A stretch of 64,000 nucleotides of DNA from Paenibacillus sp. JZ16. Lineage in GTDB: Bacteria; Bacillota; Bacilli; Paenibacillales; Paenibacillaceae. The stretch is taken from contig NZ_CP017659.1 of NCBI RefSeq assembly GCF_015326965.1, positions 558,001-622,000 of the forward strand, read 5' to 3'. Below the pieces are notes generated by a model. That model saw nothing but the letters and a program-made list of their open reading frames with translations. It did no database searches and was not told where the DNA came from. Below, piece by piece: positions 8,392 through 15,758 of this stretch (the stretch's first letter is position 1; every line of letters starts with the position of its first letter). A program made the translations under genes and the position numbers.

Positions 8392-9393
8392 ATGTCAATT
8401 CAACAGACCGACCCACGTATTCCCGTCACGGTACTGACAGGTTTTCTCGGAGCCGGTAAAACGACCTTACTAAATCATGTATTAACAGCGGAGCATGGCG
8501 AAAAAATAGCGGTCATTGTCAATGAGTTCGGTGAAGTTGGTATCGACAACCAACTTGTTGTAGGAGCGGATGAAGAAATCTTTGAAATGAACAATGGCTG
8601 TATCTGCTGTACGGTACGAGGTGATCTCATTCGTATTCTTAATCAGCTTAGGGATGCGAAGCTGGGTAATGGTGATCGCAAAGCAGATTTTGAACGTGTG
8701 CTCATCGAGACGACAGGTTTGGCAGATCCTGGCCCGGTTGCGCAGACCTTCTTTGTCGACCCTGAAATAGCTGATTTTTATAAGCTGGATGCGATTGTTA
8801 CGGTTGTGGACGCAAAGCATGTTGAGCAGCATTTGGACGACGGACATGAAGCTCAGGAACAAGTCGCCTTTGCTGACGTACTTTTGCTGAACAAAACGGA
8901 TCTTGTTTCAGAAGACGAACTACAGAGGTTGGAACGTCGCCTTCGTACCATGAACTCGGCAGCCAAGCTATATCATACCCAGCAGTCCAAAATTGACATT
9001 AACCAAATTCTCGGGATAGGTGCTTTTGATTTAGAGAAGAAGCTGGAGATCGAACCTGGATTTCTGGAAGAAGAGCATGATCATGAACATGACGATGAAG
9101 TAACCTCTATTTTCTTTCGGGAAACTCGACCTCTCGACTTAAAGAAAGTCGAACGTTTTCTCAATGAATGGTTGGTAGACCATGGCGTAGACACATTCCG
9201 ATATAAAGGCGTTTTCAACATTAAGGGAGTCAAGAAACGAGTCGTTTTTCAGGGCATTCATATGCTGTTCAGTTCATATCCTGACAGGGACTGGAGACCA
9301 GATGAAGTGCCAACCAGCGAATTCGTGGTGATCGGTCGAAATCTTGACGAGAACTGGTTCCATGAACAGTTTGCTGGTTGTGTAGCCACTTAA
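8392..9393 (+). CDS. COG0523-family GTPase (CobW-like putative metallochaperone)
   Basis: Second COG0523 GTPase, 333 residues, the first plus-strand gene here. It shows Walker A (GFLGAGKTT), CxCC motif (GCICCTVRGD), Walker B (VLIETTGLADP) and guanine motif (LLNKTD). A short acidic/histidine stretch (EEEHDHEHDDE, about residues 223-233) precedes the C-terminal CobW domain. The ATG at 8392 follows GAGGAGTG with good spacing; an upstream GTG at 8383 lies inside that site. It is expressed from its own Zur promoter and ends before a strong inverted repeat. It is more YjiA/CobW-like than the ZagA-type gene at 30311, so a different client is likely. Confidence 0.92.
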   Translation: MSIQQTDPRIPVTVLTGFLGAGKTTLLNHVLTAEHGEKIAVIVNEFGEVGIDNQLVVGADEEIFEMNNGCICCTVRGDLIRILNQLRDAKLGNGDRKADFERVLIETTGLADPGPVAQTFFVDPEIADFYKLDAIVTVVDAKHVEQHLDDGHEAQEQVAFADVLLLNKTDLVSEDELQRLERRLRTMNSAAKLYHTQQSKIDINQILGIGAFDLEKKLEIEPGFLEEEHDHEHDDEVTSIFFRETRPLDLKKVERFLNEWLVDHGVDTFRYKGVFNIKGVKKRVVFQGIHMLFSSYPDRDWRPDEVPTSEFVVIGRNLDENWFHEQFAGCVAT

Positions 9394-9415
9394 GACATAA
9401 TCGATTTAACCAAAA

Positions 9416-9460
9416 AGACCTCTCAGCCGTAGGTCTGTGCCATTTCCAGCTGAGAGGTCT
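9416..9460 (+). terminator. Inverted-repeat terminator after the COG0523 gene
   Basis: A perfect 12-base stem (AGACCTCTCAGC, 9416-9427, with its complement at 9449-9460) lies 22 bases after the stop codon. The T-tract is weak (ATTATATTC). Confidence 0.7.
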
Positions 9461-9491
9461 ATTATATTCATCAGGTTTTTTGTTGAAAAAT

Positions 9492-9513
9492 AATTAATCC
9501 TAATTGTAACTAT
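9492..9513 (+). promoter_or_regulatory. Possible degenerate Zur half-site before the sufU paralogue
   Basis: TTAATCCTAATTGTAACTAT resembles only one arm of the Zur palindrome and directly precedes the ribosome binding site. It is much weaker than the other boxes in the window and may be chance. Confidence 0.25.
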
Positions 9514-9525
9514 CCAGGGAGAGTG

Positions 9526-9987
9526 ATGGAATTGAAAATGGACGAACTTTATAAGCAGCTTATCATCGATCATTATAGACATCCCCGAAATTATGGTGAA
9601 ATAAACGACATGTCTTCCATTCGATTATTTTATAAAAACCCCACATGTGGGGATACGATTGTATTATATCTGCTAGTCGATCAAGGGCAGATCCATGATA
9701 TTAAGTTTGAAGGTAACGGGTGCTCCATTAGTATGGCATCCTGTTCCATGATGACATCAGCTGTTAAAGGACGGTCTTTAGAGGAGGCGGAAAATCTCAC
9801 CCGTCTGTTCTCCTCCATGATCACGATCGGGATCTCCCCGGAAGATGAGGCCCTGGAAGAATCACTTTCGTTACTAGGGGTTCATTCGTTTAGGGCTCGG
9901 CATAACTGTGCGCTAATGGGATGGCAGGCATTGCGCAAAGTTATTAATCAGTATAAGAATGATGACTCCCCACCACAACAAGTTTAA
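9526..9987 (+). CDS. sufU: SufU-type zinc-dependent iron-sulfur scaffold/sulfurtransferase
   Basis: NifU/IscU-like protein of 153 residues. The three ligand regions of Bacillus SufU are present: NPTCGDTI (Cys and Asp), EGNGCSISMASCSMM (Cys) and FRARHNCALMGW (Cys). SufU receives sulfur from the cysteine desulfurase SufS and carries a zinc in this site. The gene stands alone between the COG0523 gene and the Zur-like repressor, with no sufBCDS genes, so it is probably a paralogue of a main suf operon elsewhere. GGGAGAG lies just before the ATG at 9526; a TTG at 9532 or an ATG at 9538 are alternative starts. Why a zinc protein is kept in a zinc-starvation island is unclear. Confidence 0.88.
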   Translation: MELKMDELYKQLIIDHYRHPRNYGEINDMSSIRLFYKNPTCGDTIVLYLLVDQGQIHDIKFEGNGCSISMASCSMMTSAVKGRSLEEAENLTRLFSSMITIGISPEDEALEESLSLLGVHSFRARHNCALMGWQALRKVINQYKNDDSPPQQV

Positions 9988-10017
9988 AAGCATGGTTCCT
10001 CGGACGGGACCATGCTT
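9988..10017. terminator. Hairpin terminator between sufU and the zur gene
   Basis: AAGCATGGTTCC (9988-9999) pairs with GGGACCATGCTT (10006-10017) over 12 positions with a short loop. It lies between convergent genes and could serve both. Confidence 0.75.
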
Positions 10018-10034
10018 AATGAATATCATTTCTT

Positions 10035-10493
10035 CTATTCCATAGTCTCTTCTTTCTCCAGTGCCTGGCATACTTCACATATCCCATAGACCTCAAATCG
10101 ATGTCGCAAGACTCTGTAGTCCCCAGGTAATTCAAGACCATGATCCATTGGGCAGTAGTCAAAGGGAAGCGTTTTTTCACAATTGACGCAAATCAGATGA
10201 TGATGGTGGTGAGTCAGGCAGTTCTCTTTGAATTTTAAACCTCCGTCCATAAAGTAGAAATGTTCCAAAACCCCCATCTCACTTAACATACGAAGATTAC
10301 GATAAACTGTATCCAGACTCATGCTTGGGTAATGAACGGACATTTGATCGTAGACATCTTTGGGCGATAAATAGCCATCGTGATCGGCGAAAATTTGGGC
10401 TAATGTTCTTCGTTGTTCCGTCACTCTCCATCCATTTCGCGCCATGGTATTCAACATATCTTTAACTTTGGTTTTGTTCTCCTTCATAAACAT
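10035..10493 (-). CDS. zur: Fur-family repressor, probable Zur
   Basis: Fur-family regulator of 152 residues with an N-terminal winged helix (RVTEQRRTLAQIF...YPSMSLDTVYRNL) and a C-terminal dimerisation domain. The sensing segment is histidine-rich (LTHHHHHLICVNC), and two CxxC pairs (CVNC, CEVC) form the structural zinc site. Its location inside a cluster with a dozen Zur boxes makes Zur the best assignment rather than Fur or PerR. A GAGGAAGGG precedes the ATG. No Zur box was found in its own upstream region (10494-10658), so it may not be autoregulated. The second Fur homologue at 25156 lacks most of the sensing histidines. Confidence 0.85.
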   Translation of the reverse strand: MFMKENKTKVKDMLNTMARNGWRVTEQRRTLAQIFADHDGYLSPKDVYDQMSVHYPSMSLDTVYRNLRMLSEMGVLEHFYFMDGGLKFKENCLTHHHHHLICVNCEKTLPFDYCPMDHGLELPGDYRVLRHRFEVYGICEVCQALEKEETME

Positions 10494-10658
10494 ACGTTCC
10501 CTTCCTCAGTATACAAAACATCCAGCAAAATACCGTCGCTCCGTTTTGAAAAAGACTTATCTTTTTATTTTAACAAGAAAGAAGGAAAATGTCATATGTA
10601 GTGATTGGAGTGCAGGTGAAATTAGCCCCTCAGTGAGTTTATAACCAAACCACATGCG

Positions 10659-11513
10659 CTAATTTTTTTTGAAAATCATCTCTTCGGGCCTCCAATAGAG
10701 AAGCGCTGCCTTAAAACGATGTTTGTACAACAAAATGCCGTTCTCTTCCGTAACAAACTGTCTGAGAATCTTTTCCGTTGCTTTTCGGTCATAGTTAGCT
10801 TCCAAAATAACGCCTAAATTGTCCTTCAGCAGCTGTTCTTCATTCTCATAGCGATAGATTCTTTCCAAATTTACAATTTTGCAATTTACATCGATACCAA
10901 GTTCATACAGAAGATTGGTTAAATAGATATAGTCCCGTCGCTGAAATTTGACTTTGTAACCAAGCTCTTGATGGATCTCCCACAAATGCGGTTTTTCAGG
11001 CCCGGTTGTCAGCCCGATAATCGCCCACCGTTTGGAAGAGTTATTCATATTTAGAAGCGCCCGATCGATCTCCTGCATCCGATAATAACAATTGATCCCA
11101 AAAACAACATCAAACTGTTTTTTTGGTACAGAGTCTTCCCATTTAGAATGAATGAACCGTATATTTTGGTGACCTTGCCGCTTGGTATCCTTCTTTAAAT
11201 GATTGAGCACACTACGTGAACTGTCCACGCAAACAAGCGAGGATGCTTTATCAGCAGCAGCAAAGGTATAGTTCCCCCATCCCGGTCCAATCTCCAAGAC
11301 GTCATCGGTAGGCTCGATAAATTGAAGAAGCTCTCGCCGAATATCAGCTGCATAGTCATCCAATGCATCTGTTTTTTTGGGAATAAATCCTTCCCAGAAG
11401 GATTCCTCCTTGGCATCGTCGCTCATTCGCTCCGGCAGATTGCCGTTCCAATCCTTCATCCCTTCCAGCCATAGCTGCTTAAAATTCATATCAAAGCGGA
11501 CGCCGTGATACAT
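10659..11513 (-). CDS. Class I SAM-dependent methyltransferase linked to a FecBCD-type importer
   Basis: A 284-residue methyltransferase with motif I DVLEIGPGWGNYTFAA (about residues 95-110), motif II VCVDSS and a later FDVVFGINCYY. The C-terminal half (about residues 170-284) has no motif that I recognise and may form the substrate domain. It is the last gene of the operon with MTase 14693, FecB, FecD and FecE, 30 bases after fecE. The function could be synthesis or modification of a chelator, or processing of the imported complex. I compared it with nicotianamine-synthase-like CntL from memory and saw no convincing match, but a structural comparison would be needed to exclude one. Confidence 0.82.
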   Translation of the reverse strand: MYHGVRFDMNFKQLWLEGMKDWNGNLPERMSDDAKEESFWEGFIPKKTDALDDYAADIRRELLQFIEPTDDVLEIGPGWGNYTFAAADKASSLVCVDSSRSVLNHLKKDTKRQGHQNIRFIHSKWEDSVPKKQFDVVFGINCYYRMQEIDRALLNMNNSSKRWAIIGLTTGPEKPHLWEIHQELGYKVKFQRRDYIYLTNLLYELGIDVNCKIVNLERIYRYENEEQLLKDNLGVILEANYDRKATEKILRQFVTEENGILLYKHRFKAALLYWRPEEMIFKKN

Positions 11514-11543
11514 ATTTAGTTTCCCCCTCTATTCCTCACTCGG

Positions 11544-12317
11544 TTAAGTCCATACCGGCTCAACCGCAGTCATTTTCAATCCGTATTTTGCAGAGGCAAC
11601 CTCCACTTTTACGCCGTAAACCGTCTCCATATTTGTACAGGTAAACACCTCCTCAGGTCGACCGGAAGCATACACTTCCCCGTCCTTGAGCATGTATATT
11701 TCATCCGAATACCGAGCAGCCAGCTCTAGATCGTGTAAAATCAGGATCACTAGGATGCCCGAATGTTTTGAGAGCTTGCGTACTAGCTCCAACACTTCGA
11801 GTTGATGGCGAATATCGAGTGCTGAAGTCGGCTCATCCAGTAATAGCAAATCCGGCTGTTGTGCCAACGCGCGGGCTATCCAAACTTTTTGCCGCTCTCC
11901 CCCGCTTAGCTCGTCCAGATAACGCGTTGTATAGTGATCCAGATGAAGGTCGGACAGGAGGGTGCCCACAATATGAAGATCTTCTGATGACACTCCCCAT
12001 CGAATGTACGGCTTTCGCCCGAGCATGACCGTTTCCATGACAGTCAGCGGAAAACTGGATGCCGTATGCTGAGGAACGTAAGCTTGAATTTTAGCCAAAT
12101 CTCTGGGTTTGAGGGAATATACGTCTTTTCCCCTAAGCCAAACCGTTCCCTTCTTAGGCGGAAGAATGGAAGCGATGCTTTTGAGCAATGTCGTCTTCCC
12201 TGCGCCGTTAGGACCGACAATACTGACCACCCGGCCCTTTTCCAGATTCATGTGAATATTTCGTAATATGGAGTTTGAACGGTATCCAAATGACAAACCC
12301 GTTATTTGTAAAAACAA
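11544..12317 (-). CDS. FecE/BtuD-type ABC ATPase for metal-chelate import
   Basis: ATPase of 257 residues with Walker A (GPNGAGKTT), Q-loop (YVPQHTASSFPL), signature (LSGGERQKVWIARA), Walker B (LLLLDEPTSALD) and H-loop (LILHDLELA). It matches the siderophore/cobalamin/heme importer ATPases. It lies 12 bases after the cognate permease. Because the FecBC pair at 22523-24548 has no ATPase of its own, this protein could also energise that permease; this is inference only. Confidence 0.93.
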   Translation of the reverse strand: MFLQITGLSFGYRSNSILRNIHMNLEKGRVVSIVGPNGAGKTTLLKSIASILPPKKGTVWLRGKDVYSLKPRDLAKIQAYVPQHTASSFPLTVMETVMLGRKPYIRWGVSSEDLHIVGTLLSDLHLDHYTTRYLDELSGGERQKVWIARALAQQPDLLLLDEPTSALDIRHQLEVLELVRKLSKHSGILVILILHDLELAARYSDEIYMLKDGEVYASGRPEEVFTCTNMETVYGVKVEVASAKYGLKMTAVEPVWT

Positions 12318-12329
12318 GACTTCCCCCTC

Positions 12330-13436
12330 CTAGGTCCAATACTCCCGGCGCTTCTTGACCAGTAAATAGATGAAAAATGGTGCGCCGAAGAAGGAAGTTA
12401 CAATTCCAACGGGGATTTCAATCGGCGTAAGGAGCAGCCGCGCCACCGTATCCGACGTAAGCAAGAGCAAGGCGCCGATCAAGCAAGAGCACGGTAATAA
12501 ATATCTATAGTCGGTACCGATTATCATTCGGCTGATATGCGGGGCAACAAGCCCGATAAAACCGATAATGCCTGTAAAAGCAATGGTTGTTGATGCCAGA
12601 AGCGTCACCGTCACCAAGCAAACCCAGCGTATATGCTTCACTTTCACTCCGAGCGTGAGTGCTACCTCCTCCCCGGAGATGAGAGCATTCAAATCCCATG
12701 CATATTTCATCAAGACTAATAGCGCAAAGGCGGACAGCGGCAAGAGAATTTCCAGCACATGCCAACCGGAGCCCCAGAACCCCCCCATTAACCAAATAAT
12801 CAGATCTTTAAGCGCATCGTTGTTGGAAAAATACTTAAGAGCCGATACGCCGGCCGAGAATAATTGACCAATCGCTACACCCGCGAGTAGCAAGACCGTA
12901 GTTGAGCTGTTTTTCATACGAGCAATACCGTATACAACTCCTACTGCCAAACACCCGAAGAGAAAAGCGTTAAAAGCAATCAGCCATGGTCCGCTGTGAA
13001 CGAGGTTCATACCGAATACGCTAGTGCCCGCCACGATCGCAAGTGCGGCTCCGAAGGCTGCTCCACTTGAAACCCCCAGGGTAAACGGATCGGCTAGAGG
13101 ATTACGCAGCAATGCCTGCATGATCGTACCCGCTGCGGCCAGCGATATACCGGTCACCACAGACATCAGGACTCGGGGGAGCCGAACCTCACGTACGATA
13201 TACACATTCATTTCGTCAGCACCGGCGCCAGTCATCATTGCCCAGAGCTCTTGAAGGGGCACCGTCGCCGAGCCTTTGGTGATCGCTGCTCCTGCTGTAA
13301 TGATCAATAAGATCAGAAGCAATATGAGCAGCAAGAGCTTACGTAATGATCTACCACGGTAAATCGATTCCATTTGACGATCTGAGGACATCGACTCCAA
13401 TGGGATATCGTTGTGATGGATTGATTTTTCCATCAT
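12330..13436 (-). CDS. FecCD/BtuC-type ABC permease
   Basis: Permease of 368 residues with about ten membrane segments. The family signatures LPRVLMSVVTGISLAAAG..MQALLRNPLADPFTLGVSSGAAFGA and GFIGLVAPHISRMI are present. A 40-residue hydrophilic N-terminal extension (HHNDIPLESMSSDRQ) precedes the first membrane helix, which is longer than usual. It overlaps the binding-protein gene by 4 bases. It acts as a homodimeric channel with the adjacent FecE. Confidence 0.93.
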   Translation of the reverse strand: MMEKSIHHNDIPLESMSSDRQMESIYRGRSLRKLLLLILLLILLIITAGAAITKGSATVPLQELWAMMTGAGADEMNVYIVREVRLPRVLMSVVTGISLAAAGTIMQALLRNPLADPFTLGVSSGAAFGAALAIVAGTSVFGMNLVHSGPWLIAFNAFLFGCLAVGVVYGIARMKNSSTTVLLLAGVAIGQLFSAGVSALKYFSNNDALKDLIIWLMGGFWGSGWHVLEILLPLSAFALLVLMKYAWDLNALISGEEVALTLGVKVKHIRWVCLVTVTLLASTTIAFTGIIGFIGLVAPHISRMIIGTDYRYLLPCSCLIGALLLLTSDTVARLLLTPIEIPVGIVTSFFGAPFFIYLLVKKRREYWT

Positions 13437-14608
13437 TCCGTCTCCTTAAACGAGTAGTACCAAATCCCTTGATAAGGAACATCCAGCCATTCTTCAAAAT
13501 ATTCCTTGGCATATGCTTCAGGATTAACATCTTCAAATAGGTCAGGATACAGCCACTTGGAAAGTTGCAAAACACCGATATATCGTTTGTCTGAACCAAT
13601 AAAATTAGTATGAAAAAAATAAACTTCCCTGTCTTTGCCTGCATTCAACTTCTTCAAGGATGAAATTTTCATGATATTGGCGAACGCCTCATCAAGCGGT
13701 TTGGCATCCATCGTTTCGTACCCACCTAGCCAAGTACCATGTAGTGTAACGACATCTGGATTTCGTTTGAGCACATATTCTTCATCGACCATGATCGTTG
13801 TGGAAGCCTCCGCAGGATTCCATTGTAGATCGGCTGCATCTTTTCCACCCGCCAAAATTGTGGCGTAACCTTCACCTACGCCGGTCTTACCATCCAGTGA
13901 CTGGCTTGGAAAAACTCGATAGCCGCCATTGGAGTTGAGAAAACCGGCTGACAGTGCCAGAACACTTTTTTTCTCGCTTGTATCTATAGATTGAATTCGT
14001 TTTGCCGGAATACTTTCAATTTCATGCCTCCATTCCAGAAATTTAGCGGCCCTTTCTTCTTTACCGAACAGCTTACCCAGCAGTTTCCATTCTATATCCG
14101 TCTGCTCTGGCAAGTAATTGTTCATGCGTACGACCTTAATGCCAGCCGGCTCCAACTTTTCCTCCAGTTTTTGATCAGGCCGATTCGTGTAGGTGAATAC
14201 CACTTCAGGCTTTAAGCTAAGTATCGCCTCCAAATTTACCTGTTCCGTTTCTCCAATGTCTGGCAATTTGTCAAAGCCAAGATAAGGATTGTGTTTGATC
14301 GTATTGTCACCAGTGGCCACTACGCGGTCTTCCGCTCCCAACAGTTTAATGGCTTCTGCTGTATTTCGATTAATAACGACGGTTTTCTGAACCGGGATAT
14401 TTAGTGTAATTTCTTTGCCACTTGTATCGGTAAAGGTCCAACTTTTTAGTTCCGTATCTTTTTGTGAACTCAGCTGTTGACTTTCTTGATTTGTTACAAT
14501 TGCATCATCATTATTGGTTGTCGAACATCCCGCTATAAGCAAAGTTAGAATCATTGCAAATGCGAGTCTAATGATAACGTTCGACAAGAATTTTATTTGA
14601 ATAAACAA
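13433..14608 (-). CDS. FecB/BtuF-type metal-chelate binding lipoprotein
   Basis: Class III solute-binding protein of 391 residues with lipobox (LTLLIAGCS). The binding fold starts at GKEITLNIPVQKTVVINRN and includes EAILSLKPEVVFTYTN, the conserved hinge region of the family. The start is a TTG at 14608 with GGAGGAG upstream; the protein begins FIQIKFLSNVIIR. A Zur box lies 22 bases before the start, in the short gap after the methyltransferase gene, so this importer can be transcribed separately from it. The ligand is unknown: siderophore, zincophore, cobalamin-like or tetrapyrrole complexes are all compatible. Confidence 0.9.
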   Translation of the reverse strand: MFIQIKFLSNVIIRLAFAMILTLLIAGCSTTNNDDAIVTNQESQQLSSQKDTELKSWTFTDTSGKEITLNIPVQKTVVINRNTAEAIKLLGAEDRVVATGDNTIKHNPYLGFDKLPDIGETEQVNLEAILSLKPEVVFTYTNRPDQKLEEKLEPAGIKVVRMNNYLPEQTDIEWKLLGKLFGKEERAAKFLEWRHEIESIPAKRIQSIDTSEKKSVLALSAGFLNSNGGYRVFPSQSLDGKTGVGEGYATILAGGKDAADLQWNPAEASTTIMVDEEYVLKRNPDVVTLHGTWLGGYETMDAKPLDEAFANIMKISSLKKLNAGKDREVYFFHTNFIGSDKRYIGVLQLSKWLYPDLFEDVNPEAYAKEYFEEWLDVPYQGIWYYSFKETE

Positions 14609-14629
14609 AGTGTGTCTCCTCCGGAATTT

Positions 14630-14652
14630 TAAATGTAATATTTACGATTAAT
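14630..14652 (-). promoter_or_regulatory. Zur box before the FecB-FecD-FecE-MTase genes
   Basis: TAAATGTAATATTTACGATTA matches the Zur operator with centre ATGTAATATTTACGA. It is internal to the methyltransferase-fecBDE gene string, giving that string two levels of Zur control. Confidence 0.82.
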
Positions 14653-14692
14653 GAACATCTAGCATGAAAAATAAATACTCTTAAGCATTCCT

Positions 14693-15460
14693 TTAACCTA
14701 CGCTTTCCTTTCGATGACCAACCATAATCATTCGCGGTGAATGCCTCTTATCATAATGTTGTCCATCATAATTTCCGTAAATTATATCCAATGTAAGACC
14801 GACTTTTTTCAGCATATCTTCCAATTTCTCTGGACCATATAGCTTGACGCGTTCCGAATATCGACGAGTAAGATGGTTAGATCCTTGAACTACAATTTCC
14901 TTCATAACGAAACCGCTTAAAATGCGGCGGGTTTCCGAGATGAGGTTTCCCTCCTCTACCCGCTCCGAAAAAGGAACCAGGTGATCTGTTGTGTATTCTG
15001 CGTTCATATAATCGATAATGAACCGCCCTCCCGGTTTCAATGCCTTATGGATTTGCCGTAACACCGTTAACTGCTCGCTGTCCTCTTCAAAATAACCAAA
15101 TGAGGTAAATAAATTGACAACGGCATCAAATCGCTCCTTAAACATCTTACTTTCTGGTAAAGCCCGCATATCGCATTCAACCCAATTTACAAGTTCATTA
15201 GGGTCGGAGGCCCTAGCTTCCTGGAGCAGCTCCGAGGAAAGATCCACACCTGTTACGCGATAGCCTGCACGTGCAAGTGACATTGCATGTCTCCCCATAC
15301 CACAACATAGGTCGAGGATTTTACCTTGAGATGGAAGCTTCAGCCACTCCATCATTCTAAATACTTCTTTTTCAGCCTGGCGTCTATCCCTATGACGGTA
15401 GATTAGCAAATAATCCTTGCCGAAACTCTCTTCGTACCATTTATGTAACGTCTTTTCCAT
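14693..15460 (-). CDS. Class I SAM-dependent methyltransferase heading the FecBDE operon
   Basis: A 255-residue methyltransferase. Motif I is ILDLCCGMGRHAMSLARAGY, followed by VTGVDLS, VECDMRALP, FDAVVNLFTSFGYFEEDSE and LKPGGRFIIDYMN; this series is the YcgJ/UbiE-like pattern typical of small-molecule methyltransferases. It is controlled by two tandem Zur boxes (15546 and 15598). The gene is the first of the string MTase-FecB-FecD-FecE-MTase. The substrate cannot be deduced. Together with the methyltransferases at 4920 and 10659 it suggests chelator biosynthesis or modification in this island. Confidence 0.85.
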   Translation of the reverse strand: MEKTLHKWYEESFGKDYLLIYRHRDRRQAEKEVFRMMEWLKLPSQGKILDLCCGMGRHAMSLARAGYRVTGVDLSSELLQEARASDPNELVNWVECDMRALPESKMFKERFDAVVNLFTSFGYFEEDSEQLTVLRQIHKALKPGGRFIIDYMNAEYTTDHLVPFSERVEEGNLISETRRILSGFVMKEIVVQGSNHLTRRYSERVKLYGPEKLEDMLKKVGLTLDIIYGNYDGQHYDKRHSPRMIMVGHRKESVG

Positions 15461-15545
15461 TTATTCACTCTCCCTTGAGATATCAAAGTCACTTGTCATC
15501 CATACAAGGCCCCTTTATTCAGGCTAAACAAGATATCAGTTTCAT

Positions 15546-15568
15546 TAATTGTAATAATTACGATTAAT
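15546..15568 (-). promoter_or_regulatory. Zur box, proximal of two
   Basis: TTAATTGTAATAATTACGATTA: near-perfect match (centre TTGTAATAATTACGA), 86 bases before the methyltransferase start at 15460. Confidence 0.88.
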
Positions 15569-15597
15569 TATCGAAAAAAGAATCGAGAAGACCTCGA

Positions 15598-15620
15598 TTA
15601 ATCGTAATATTTACAATTAA
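15598..15620 (-). promoter_or_regulatory. Zur box, distal of two
   Basis: TTAATCGTAATATTTACAATTA: strong match 52 bases (about five helical turns) from the proximal box, so the two repressor dimers would lie on the same face of the DNA. Confidence 0.86.
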
Positions 15621-15685
15621 AGTCTACTTGCAATTTTATAATATGTCAACACTTCCCCCCTCATGAACACGTAGGGATTAAAAAA

Positions 15686-15722
15686 GCCTCCAAGCAGACA
15701 TTCACATTGTCTGCCCGGAGGC
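15686..15722 (-). terminator. Rho-independent terminator of the CobN operon
   Basis: On the minus strand a GC-rich stem (TGCCTCCGGGCAGACA against TGTCTGCTTGGAGGC) is followed by TTTTTT. It lies 36 bases after the CobN stop codon. Confidence 0.9.
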
Positions 15723-15758
15723 ATTAGTATACAAACAGTTTGCTATAAGTCATTCTTC

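Noticed and set aside
10494-10658. Zur autoregulation site upstream of zur
   Set aside because: No palindrome resembling the other boxes was found.
10659-11513. Nicotianamine-synthase-like CntL
   Set aside because: The protein shows ordinary methyltransferase motifs and no convincing CntL features by eye; left as a methyltransferase.
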